Assembly: GCA_016176335.1 (NCBI GenBank)
Contig: JACOXI010000006.1
Location: forward strand, 16,068-80,067
DNA: 64,000 bases
Source: Candidatus Daviesbacteria bacterium
Lineage (GTDB): Bacteria > Patescibacteria > Microgenomatia > Daviesbacterales > UBA10151
Direction: 5' to 3'
Positions 47,987 through 55,214 of the stretch are shown piece by piece (position 1 is the first letter of the stretch; each line of letters opens with the position of its first letter). The notes under the pieces were generated by a model. That model did not search any database, was not told the DNA's origin, and saw nothing but the letters and a program-made list of their open reading frames with translations. The translations under genes were made by a program, and so were the position numbers.

Positions 47987-49747
47987 ATGGAAATTTCCAA
48001 TGCTAAACTTGCTAAAATCTTAAGGAATACAGCTGCTGCATATACCATTAAGGGAACTGGAAATCTTTTTCAAATCCGTGCCTATGAAAACGCAGCAGAC
48101 AACATTGAGCATTCTACAGCAGAAATCCAAGATTTTTGGCAGGAAGGAAAACTGAATCAGGTTTCTGGTTTAGGGGAAAGTTTGAGAGGTTATCTTGATG
48201 AATTATTTAGCAAAGGGGAGGTTAGGCATTTTGAGGAAGTAAAAAAGGGAATTCCAAAGATATTTTTTGATCTTTTAGATATTCCAGGTGTTGGCCCCAA
48301 GACTGCAGACAAAATCGCCAAAATGGGGGTTTCTTCAGTGGAACAACTGAAAAAACAGCTCAAAGATGGGGAATTAGTTAAGATGGGGTTGTCTGACAAA
48401 CTGGCCCAAAAAATTTTACAGGGTTTGCAGGAGGTGAGTCAGCGAGGAAATAGAATGCTTCTGCCTTATGCTTTTGCCCAGGCTGAAAAAATATTAAATT
48501 ATCTGCAAAAATGTCCAGATGTTCTGCAGGTTCACCCTTTAGGTTCTTTGCGAAGAATGGTGGCCACTATCGGTGATTTGGATTTTTCTGCAAGCTCAAA
48601 CAGTCCCAAAAAGGTGACAGAGCATTTCTGCAGAATGCCGGGGATAGCCAGAATTATTGATCAGGGTGAAAATCAGGCTACGGTGGTACTCAAAAACGGT
48701 TTACAAGCGGATCTGTTGGTAGGCAAGACGGATGCTTACGGAGCATTGCTGCAGCATTTTACAGGCTCAAAATCTCATAATATTAAACTTAGAATACTTG
48801 CTAACGGGAAAGGATACTCTTTATCGGAATTCGGGGTGAAGAAAGTGAGTAGGGGACAGGTTACAGGATACAGTCAAAAAACAGAGACAGAAGAGGAATT
48901 CTACAGGCTTTTGGGAATGGATGCTCCACCACCTGAAATAAGAGAAGATACTGGGGAAATAGAGGCTGCTCTAGAGCACAAATTGCCAGATTTGGTGGAA
49001 CTTTACGATATAAAAGGGGATTTACACCTGCATTCAAATTTTCCCATAAAAAGTCCTTCTCACGCACCGGGCGTAGATTCAATGGAGGATATGGTTAAGA
49101 AAGCAAAGGAGTTAGGATATAGGTGGGTGGGTATTTCCGATCACCCGCTTGGATTTACCACCAGTACCCCAAAAGAGATGATTAAATGGGTTCAAATGAG
49201 GACAAAATTTATTCAAAATATGCAATCGAGAACAAAAAGTATTCGAGTATTAAATGGACTCGAAATAGATATACTCGGGAATGGAACTTTGAGTGTACCC
49301 GATGAGGCTTTGGCCACTTTAGATTACTGTATAGCTGGTATTCACTCCGGTCACAGAGGTTCGAAGGACGAGATAACCAAGAGGTTGCTTTCGGCCCTAA
49401 ACAGTCCACATGTAGATATAATTTCCCACCCGACAAACAGATTGCTGAACGAAAGAGACTCGTCTGATGCTTTGTGGGATGAGGTTTTCAAGCTGGCAGC
49501 TAAAAATAAGAAGTTACTGGAGATTAATTCGCATCCCATGAGACTTGATTTAAGAGATGATTTGGTGAGAATGGCTAAAAAGTATGGAGTAAAATTTATT
49601 ATCAATACTGATGCTCATATGGTTTCGCAGATGGATAATATGCTGTTTGGAGTATCTGTTGCAAGACGAGGCTGGGCTGAAAGTAAGGATATTGTTAATA
49701 CTTGGGACTGGACAGACTTTGCTAAATGGTTTAATATTAAGTCGTGA
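47987..49747 (+). CDS. polX: DNA polymerase X family with C-terminal PHP domain
   Basis: This 586-residue protein starts at ATG 47987 (MEISNAKLAKILRNTAAAYTIKG); longer frames run through the tRNA. The N-terminal 8-kDa-like and helix-hairpin-helix part (DIPGVGPKTADKIAKMG) is followed by a polymerase palm (HPLGSLRRMVATIGDLDFSAS, catalytic Asp pair) and a PHP nuclease domain (KGDLHLHSNF ... WVGISDHPLG ... NGLEIDI ... IISHPTN ... INTDAHMVSQMD). It acts in gap-filling repair. Confidence 0.95.
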   Translation: MEISNAKLAKILRNTAAAYTIKGTGNLFQIRAYENAADNIEHSTAEIQDFWQEGKLNQVSGLGESLRGYLDELFSKGEVRHFEEVKKGIPKIFFDLLDIPGVGPKTADKIAKMGVSSVEQLKKQLKDGELVKMGLSDKLAQKILQGLQEVSQRGNRMLLPYAFAQAEKILNYLQKCPDVLQVHPLGSLRRMVATIGDLDFSASSNSPKKVTEHFCRMPGIARIIDQGENQATVVLKNGLQADLLVGKTDAYGALLQHFTGSKSHNIKLRILANGKGYSLSEFGVKKVSRGQVTGYSQKTETEEEFYRLLGMDAPPPEIREDTGEIEAALEHKLPDLVELYDIKGDLHLHSNFPIKSPSHAPGVDSMEDMVKKAKELGYRWVGISDHPLGFTTSTPKEMIKWVQMRTKFIQNMQSRTKSIRVLNGLEIDILGNGTLSVPDEALATLDYCIAGIHSGHRGSKDEITKRLLSALNSPHVDIISHPTNRLLNERDSSDALWDEVFKLAAKNKKLLEINSHPMRLDLRDDLVRMAKKYGVKFIINTDAHMVSQMDNMLFGVSVARRGWAESKDIVNTWDWTDFAKWFNIKS

Positions 49748-49813
49748 TATATGAGCAATGATTTAAGAATAATGATTGTAAATTCATAAATCATACTTCA
49801 TAAATCGTAAATC

Positions 49814-50362
49814 ATGATTGGATACATTATTCTTGGTGTTTTAGTAATAGCAGTTTTATGGTTACTGGCCACTTACAATAGTTTGGTAACGCTTCGCAAT
49901 CGGGTTAGGGAAGCATGGTCTCAAATTGATGTTCAGCTAAAAAGAAGATCCTCATTAATTCCTAATCTGGTGGAAGCGGTCAAAGGTTATGCCAAGCACG
50001 AAAAGGGGGTGCTGGAGGAAGTCACAAAAGCAAGGACAGCTTTGATGTCCGCCAAAAACCCACGTCAAGCAGCAGATGCGGATAATATGCTCACAGGGGC
50101 CCTCAAATCCTTATTTGCCGTGGCTGAAAACTACCCTAATCTTAAAGCTTCGGATAATTTTAAACAACTGCAGGAAGAGCTTTCGGATACGGAAACAAAA
50201 GTAGCTGCTTCCAGACAGTTTTACAACACCAATGTGTTGGATTTAAATAATTCCCTGGAACAAGTTCCTTCAGCTTGGATAGGTTCTATGTTTGGATTTA
50301 CAAAAGAAGATTTCTTTAAAGCAACTGATGAAGAGAAAGCTGATATCTCCGTAAAATTTTAG
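49814..50362 (+). CDS. LemA family protein
   Basis: This 182-residue protein has one N-terminal helix (IGYIILGVLVIAVLWLLATYNSLV) and then the helical LemA domain (LRNRVREAWSQIDVQLKRRSSLIPNLVEAVKGYAKHE ... AENYPNLKASDNF ... AASRQFYNTNV). The function is not established. It is commonly paired with an HtpX-type protease, as here (28 bp upstream of it). Confidence 0.92.
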   Translation: MIGYIILGVLVIAVLWLLATYNSLVTLRNRVREAWSQIDVQLKRRSSLIPNLVEAVKGYAKHEKGVLEEVTKARTALMSAKNPRQAADADNMLTGALKSLFAVAENYPNLKASDNFKQLQEELSDTETKVAASRQFYNTNVLDLNNSLEQVPSAWIGSMFGFTKEDFFKATDEEKADISVKF

Positions 50363-50374
50363 CTCCACTTGTAG

Positions 50375-50380
50375 TATAAT
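50375..50380 (+). promoter_or_regulatory. htpX -10 element
   Basis: TATAAT at 50375-50380, 9 nt before ATG 50390. The leader is too short for a normal SD. Confidence 0.4.
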
Positions 50381-50389
50381 CTTCTAACT

Positions 50390-51319
50390 ATGGCAGCTGT
50401 TAATACTGCTTGGGATCATAAGAACTCAAATACTTTTAAAACATGGCTGATCATGTTTTTATTTTCTCTTTTTACGGTAGCAGTAATTTATGTGATAGCC
50501 CAAGGATTTGGGTATGGTGAGGTAGGAGGATTGGGGATTGTGGGATTTGCCCTGATTATGGCAGGGATTATGAATTTTGTTTCTTATTACTGGTCTGACA
50601 AGATAGTACTCGGGGTGTCAGGTGCAAAGCCAATAAAAAAAGAAGATAACCCAGAGGTTTATAGAATAGTTGAAAATTTGTGTATCGCTGCAGGTTTACC
50701 AACTCCTAAAATTTATATTATTGATGACACTGCCACCAATGCCTTTGCCACAGGCAGGGATCCAAAACATGCTGCCATTGCATATACCAAAGGAATTTTA
50801 CAAAAACTTAATAAACAAGAACTAGAGGGAGTAACTGCACACGAACTTTCTCATGTGGGTAACAGGGATACTTTGGTGATGGCTGTTGTTTCCATCTTGG
50901 TTGGGACAATTGCCCTGCTTTCGGATTTTTTTATGAGGAGTATGTGGTATGGAGGAAGAGGCAGTGATAGGGATAGTAGGGGAAATCAGTTATTTGTCAT
51001 TTTGGCCATAGTTGCTGCCATTTTAGCCCCGATTGTGGCCACTTTAATACAGCTGGCCGTTTCCCGCCGCAGAGAATTTTTGGCAGATGCATCAGGAGTG
51101 CTTTTAACCCGTTATCCGCAAGGGTTAGCATCAGCCCTACAGAAAATTTCCTCTGATAAAGAACCCTTGGAAGTTGCTAACAGAGGGACTGCTCATCTTT
51201 ATATTGTTAACCCTTTCAAAGGTGTTGATGCAAAGCAATGGTTAGCAGGGCTTTTTAATACCCACCCACCTATTGAGGCCAGAATCCGGGCGCTGCGCGA
51301 AATGGAAGGCAAAGTTTAG
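50390..51319 (+). CDS. htpX: HtpX-like M48 zinc metalloprotease
   Basis: This 309-residue membrane protease has two N-terminal helices, the zinc motif H151-E-L-S-H155 (GVTAHELSHVGNRD) and a third-ligand region SRRREFLADASGVLLTRYP. Two further helices (VVSILVGTIALLSDFF; LFVILAIVAAILAPIVATLI) follow the active site. HtpX degrades misfolded membrane proteins with its active site in the cytoplasm. Confidence 0.95.
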   Translation: MAAVNTAWDHKNSNTFKTWLIMFLFSLFTVAVIYVIAQGFGYGEVGGLGIVGFALIMAGIMNFVSYYWSDKIVLGVSGAKPIKKEDNPEVYRIVENLCIAAGLPTPKIYIIDDTATNAFATGRDPKHAAIAYTKGILQKLNKQELEGVTAHELSHVGNRDTLVMAVVSILVGTIALLSDFFMRSMWYGGRGSDRDSRGNQLFVILAIVAAILAPIVATLIQLAVSRRREFLADASGVLLTRYPQGLASALQKISSDKEPLEVANRGTAHLYIVNPFKGVDAKQWLAGLFNTHPPIEARIRALREMEGKV

Positions 51320-51334
51320 TATAATCCAATTATA

Positions 51335-51901
51335 GTGCAATTAACCAAAGATAAAATAAAACATGTGGCAAAAAATGAGTTTAGTTTAAATTTAAAAGGT
51401 AAAACTGCAGTTTTTATTGATGCTGCCAATATTGAACTTTCAGCAAAAGATCTTAGATTTAGAGTAGATTACCAAAAACTATATCATTGGTTAAAAAGTG
51501 AAGTTCAATTGTCTTCGATAGGATTTTATTCAGTCCGTTTTGATACAAAAGAGCATGATGGTTTCTTAACATTTCTTAAGCGCACCGGTTATAAGCTGGT
51601 AACCAAGCCGCTTAAGCTTATAAAAAACAGGAAGGAAGGAGGACATCTACGAAAAGCCAATTTTGATGTAGAAATTGCTGTGGATGTGACAAAAAGATTA
51701 GACACATTTAATAATTGTATCCTTTTTTCCGGAGATAGCGATTTCCATTATCTTATTAGAGAACTAAAAAGAAACGGGAAAATTGTAGTTGTTGCTTCGC
51801 TTAAATATCATGTTGCCAAGGAACTTGTTGAGAGTGCAGATTTTTATTTGGATTTACGTAAAATTAGGAGTAGAATCCAGAGAAGTGAAAGGAAGCCATA
51901 A
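51335..51901 (+). CDS. NYN domain (LabA/DUF88-like) PIN-fold nuclease
   Basis: This 188-residue protein has the NYN signature: KTAVFIDAANIELSAKDLRF, NFDVEIAVDVTKRLDTF and NCILFSGDSDFHYLIRELKRNG, with acidic residues at the expected metal-binding positions. NYN proteins are probable RNases. Its first codons (QLTKDKIKHVAK) copy the start of the gatC gene 650 bp downstream, suggesting an insertion that duplicated the gatC 5' end. TATAAT (51320-51325) lies 9 nt before the GTG. Confidence 0.85.
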   Translation: MQLTKDKIKHVAKNEFSLNLKGKTAVFIDAANIELSAKDLRFRVDYQKLYHWLKSEVQLSSIGFYSVRFDTKEHDGFLTFLKRTGYKLVTKPLKLIKNRKEGGHLRKANFDVEIAVDVTKRLDTFNNCILFSGDSDFHYLIRELKRNGKIVVVASLKYHVAKELVESADFYLDLRKIRSRIQRSERKP

Positions 51902-51905
51902 AAAA

Positions 51906-51925
51906 GCCCGTCTTTTACAACGGGC
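51906..51925 (+). terminator. Hairpin after the NYN gene
   Basis: gcccgt and acgggc pair around cttttaca at 51906-51925. No T run follows, so it is a terminator-like or transcript-stabilising structure. Confidence 0.4.
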
Positions 51926-51993
51926 GGTTGATAACAATCTGTTACCAGACTGCCATTTAATAATAAAGGATTGGATTTAAAATGTCAATAATA

Positions 51994-52344
51994 ATGAAAT
52001 TAACCAAAGATAAAGTCCGCCTAGGGCAAGATAAAGTAAAACATGTGGCAAAGTTGGCAAATTTGCCGCTATCTTCCGAGGAAGAAGAGAAATATCCCGA
52101 ACAGCTTTCAAAAATCCTTGAATATGTAGAACAACTAAATAAGGTTGATACATCCAATGTTGAACCAACATTTAATGTTTCAGGGCAGTCAAATGTGGTC
52201 AGAGTTGATAAGGTGGGGGAATGTTTAAATCAGGAGGAAGCTTTATCTAATGCCCCCAAAAAAGAAAATGCCCGCCTGCAAACGCCTGAGCGTAGCGATG
52301 GCGGGCAGGGATTTTTTGTAACAAAAGGAGTATTTGCAGAATAA
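51994..52344 (+). CDS. gatC: Aspartyl/glutamyl-tRNA(Asn/Gln) amidotransferase subunit C
   Basis: This 116-residue subunit stabilises GatA. The start is ATG 51994 (MKLTKDKVRLGQDKVKHVAKLANLPLS); ATG 51982 is possible but overlaps a TAAAAT -10. Two departures from the family: an extra VRLGQDK near the N-terminus, and NARLQTPERSDGGQ inserted between SNAPKK and GFFVTKGVF. The second is encoded by a palindromic element at 52269-52307. Confidence 0.92.
   Translation: MKLTKDKVRLGQDKVKHVAKLANLPLSSEEEEKYPEQLSKILEYVEQLNKVDTSNVEPTFNVSGQSNVVRVDKVGECLNQEEALSNAPKKENARLQTPERSDGGQGFFVTKGVFAE
52269..52307. repeat. In-frame palindromic element inside gatC
   Basis: TGCCCGCC (52269-52276) pairs perfectly with GGCGGGCA (52300-52307); the loop contains a second stem ACGC/GCGT. 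It is translated as part of the C-terminal region without breaking the frame. Confidence 0.75.
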
Positions 52345-52357
52345 TTTAAAAATCAAA

Positions 52358-53743
52358 ATGCAAAAATCAAAATTACAAATCAAAAATCAAAATTTAACAG
52401 AATTAACTTTAACAGAAACTTTAAGAGCTCTAGAAGAAAAGCAATTTTCGCTGGAGGAATTGAATAAAAATTATCTGGAAAGGATTGAAAAATATAATCC
52501 GCAGCTTAATGCCTATCTTCATATAAACCAAGACAATAAAAAAATCCCTGCTGCTATAAAAGATGTTATATCTACAAGAGGAGTTCCTACAACTGCTTCA
52601 TCAAAAGTTTTGCAAGGATATATCCCCCCGTATGATTCAACGGTAATAAATCGTTTATTGGAAAATGGTATATCGATTATCGGAAAGACAAACTGTGATG
52701 AGTTTGCCATGGGTGGATCTGGGGAAAATTCAGCATATGGCCCGACAAAAAACCCTTGGGATATAAACAAAGTTTCAGGTGGTTCTTCTTCCGGCTCGGC
52801 AGTTGCTGTTGCAGCAGACCTTTGTGTTTTTGCACTGGGTTCTGACACAGGCGGCTCTGTCAGACAGCCAGCATCTTTTACAGGGATTGTTGGATTAAAA
52901 CCTTCCTATGGTCGTGTTTCAAGGTATGGGCTAATTGCCATGGCCTCTTCTTTAGACCAAATCGGTCCTATGACCAAATCAGTTGAGGATGCGGCTTTGG
53001 TTTTAGATTGGATTTCAGGAGAAGACGGATATGATTCAAATTGTATAAATTCCAAATTCCAAATAACAAATAACAAATTGCAACAAGGTGTAAAAGGACT
53101 AACAATAGGAATGCCGAAGGAATATTTTGGAGTGGGATTAGATCCCAAAGTGGAAAAAGTTATTAAAGATGCCATAAAAAAGCTGGAGGAGTTAGGGGGG
53201 GAAACTATAGAAATAAGTTTGCCTCATAGCCAGTATGCATTAGCCGCCTATTATGTCATTGTTCCATCTGAAGTTTCATCTAACATGGCCCGCTACGATG
53301 GCATCAGATTTGGTAAGGACAGAGAAAGTATAGGTCAGGAGGTTAAAAGGAGAATAATGCTAGGGACTTATTCCTTATCTTCGGGTTATTGGGAAGATTA
53401 TTATGCCAAAGCTGCAAAGGTAAGGGCTTTAATAAAACAGGATTTTGAAAAAGCATTTGCTAACGTGGATATTATAGTAGGTCCGGTCTCCCCCACCGTA
53501 GCATGGAATTTGGGAGAAAAAATGGATGATCCGTTGACTATGTATTTATCTGATATCTATACAATTTCTGCCAATTTAGCAGGAATACCGGGATTATCTG
53601 TCCCTTGTGGATCTTCTGACGGTCTTCCGGTAGGTCTTCAGATTTTAGGTAAGCAGTGGGATGAAGAAACTATTTTAAGGGTGGGATATGCATATGAACA
53701 AGTAACGGGTTGGCATAACAAGAAACCTAAATTAGATTTATGA
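52358..53743 (+). CDS. gatA: Aspartyl/glutamyl-tRNA(Asn/Gln) amidotransferase subunit A
   Basis: This amidase-signature enzyme releases ammonia from glutamine. The Ser-Ser-Lys triad region is visible: AAIKDVI (Lys), GSDTGGSVRQPASFTGIVGLKPSYG and KVSGGSSSGSAVAVAADL. ATG 52358 is preferred to TTG 52334 but the start is uncertain because an A-rich repeat (caaaaatcaaaat units) is translated there. A second A-rich repeat (about 53041-53090) adds INSKFQITNNKLQQ before GVKGLTIG. Confidence 0.94.
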   Translation: MQKSKLQIKNQNLTELTLTETLRALEEKQFSLEELNKNYLERIEKYNPQLNAYLHINQDNKKIPAAIKDVISTRGVPTTASSKVLQGYIPPYDSTVINRLLENGISIIGKTNCDEFAMGGSGENSAYGPTKNPWDINKVSGGSSSGSAVAVAADLCVFALGSDTGGSVRQPASFTGIVGLKPSYGRVSRYGLIAMASSLDQIGPMTKSVEDAALVLDWISGEDGYDSNCINSKFQITNNKLQQGVKGLTIGMPKEYFGVGLDPKVEKVIKDAIKKLEELGGETIEISLPHSQYALAAYYVIVPSEVSSNMARYDGIRFGKDRESIGQEVKRRIMLGTYSLSSGYWEDYYAKAAKVRALIKQDFEKAFANVDIIVGPVSPTVAWNLGEKMDDPLTMYLSDIYTISANLAGIPGLSVPCGSSDGLPVGLQILGKQWDEETILRVGYAYEQVTGWHNKKPKLDL

Positions 53744-53771
53744 TTTAAGATTTAAGATTTAGGATTTAAGA
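53743..53771. repeat. gatttaa tandem repeat between gatA and gatB
   Basis: Four units of gattta(a/g) lie in a row (gatttaagatttaagattta..., 53743-53771). Related words occur at 49785-49813 (cataaatc) and near 59741. The block lies directly before gatB and contains no SD. Confidence 0.6.
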
Positions 53772-53773
53772 AT

Positions 53774-55144
53774 ATGAATAAATATCAACCAGTCATAGGT
53801 CTAGAAGTACACGTAGAACTTAATACTAAAAGTAAGATGTTTTGCAGATGTTCTGCGGATTATTTTGGCAAAGAGCCTAATACACACACATGCCCGGTAT
53901 GTCTGGGGCTGCCCGGAGCTTTGCCTTATATTAATCAGCAGGCAATAGATGATTGTATAAAAATAGGCTTAGCTTTAAATTGCCAAATTGCAGAAAAATC
54001 CCTTTTTGAAAGGAAAAATTATTTTTATCCGGATCTTCCTAAAGGTTACCAGATTTCTCAATACAGATGGCCTTTGTGCACAAATGGAAAATTGATGATT
54101 GATGATGGAAAAATAATAAGAATCAACAGAGTTCATCAGGAAGAAGATACAGGAAAGCTAACTCACACAAAGGACGGAACACTGATAGACTTTAATAGAA
54201 GTGGAGTTCCGCTTGTGGAGATTGTGACTGAACCTGATTTTACAAATGTAGAAGAGGTTAGAGAATATGCCAAAAAACTGCAGCAGCTTTTTAGGTACTT
54301 AGATGTTTCTAATGCGGATATGGAGCGTGGCGATATGCGACTGGAGGCCAATGTAAGCGTAAAGCGTCAAGCCGCCGAAGGCCCGTTGCTTCGCCACGAG
54401 GCGAGCGAGCCCCGCCAAAGGCGGGGGGAAAGTGAATTACCAAATTACAGAGTAGAACTGAAGAACATTAATTCATTTAGATTTATGGTGGCGGCAATTG
54501 AGCATGAAATTAAACGACAAATTACCGAAATCGAGGCAGGCAAAAAACTGACTCAAGAAACCAGAGGGTGGAATGAAGACAAAAAGTGTACATATTTGCA
54601 AAGGAGTAAGGAAGAGGCTCATGATTACCGCTATTTTCCCGAACCGGATCTCCCTGAATTAATTTTGAACCCCAAAAAAATCCAACAAATAAAAAGTTCA
54701 TTACCGGAATTGCCTTGGGATAAAGCTAAAAGATACCAAAATGAATTTGGAATTAAAAAAGCAGATGCGAAGATCCTTTCGGAATCCAAAGAAGTGGCGG
54801 AATTTTTTGAGGAAGCAGTTGAACATGGCAAAAAACACCAAGTCGCCCCCCAAGATATTGCAAACTATATAGTTAACCAAAAACCGGATATAACTTCTGT
54901 CTTGCCAACACAAGCAGTAGAGGAGATAAAAGGGAAAAAAGTAGGGGTGATTGAGGATTTAAAGGAATTAGAAAAGTTGGCAAAAAAGTCAATGGAAGAA
55001 AATCAGAAAGCTTTGGAAGATTACAAAAAAGGTAAGACAGAGGCGATCCAAGTCTTAATTGGTGGGGTGATGAAAATATCCTCGGGTAAAGCTGATAGCA
55101 GAAAAGTAAAAGAGGTTTTAGAAAAACTTTTAAAGAGTAAATGA
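53774..55144 (+). CDS. gatB: Aspartyl/glutamyl-tRNA(Asn/Gln) amidotransferase subunit B
   Basis: GatB transfers the amide to Glu-tRNA(Gln) or Asp-tRNA(Asn). At 456 residues it has the family start YQPVIGLEVHVELNTKSKMFCRC, CPVCLGLPGALP (zinc Cys), KNYFYPDLPKGYQISQY and a C-terminal YqeY-like tail. In place of a short loop between ANVSVK and NYRVELKN it carries residues 199-221 (QAAEGPLLRHEASEPRQRRG...), encoded by palindromic sequence at 54367-54430. The presence of GatCAB suggests indirect Gln and/or Asn charging. Confidence 0.95.
   Translation: MNKYQPVIGLEVHVELNTKSKMFCRCSADYFGKEPNTHTCPVCLGLPGALPYINQQAIDDCIKIGLALNCQIAEKSLFERKNYFYPDLPKGYQISQYRWPLCTNGKLMIDDGKIIRINRVHQEEDTGKLTHTKDGTLIDFNRSGVPLVEIVTEPDFTNVEEVREYAKKLQQLFRYLDVSNADMERGDMRLEANVSVKRQAAEGPLLRHEASEPRQRRGESELPNYRVELKNINSFRFMVAAIEHEIKRQITEIEAGKKLTQETRGWNEDKKCTYLQRSKEEAHDYRYFPEPDLPELILNPKKIQQIKSSLPELPWDKAKRYQNEFGIKKADAKILSESKEVAEFFEEAVEHGKKHQVAPQDIANYIVNQKPDITSVLPTQAVEEIKGKKVGVIEDLKELEKLAKKSMEENQKALEDYKKGKTEAIQVLIGGVMKISSGKADSRKVKEVLEKLLKSK
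54367..54430. repeat. In-frame palindromic element inside gatB
   Basis: It contains a perfect CCCCGCC-aaa-GGCGGGG hairpin (54410-54426) and a longer imperfect GCTTCGCC/GGCGAGC arm upstream. It is G+C-rich against its surroundings and translated in frame. Confidence 0.75.
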
Positions 55145-55214
55145 ACTTCCCTCTTGAAATGGGTCTTAAGAGTACTGGTAGAATAGCTATGTTAAATCGT
55201 CATGACGGAAACTT

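Noticed and set aside
49785..53771. CRISPR array, suggested by repeated cataaatc/gatttaa words
   Set aside because: Units are 7-8 bp, contiguous or irregular, with no unique spacers of constant length and no cas genes in the window.
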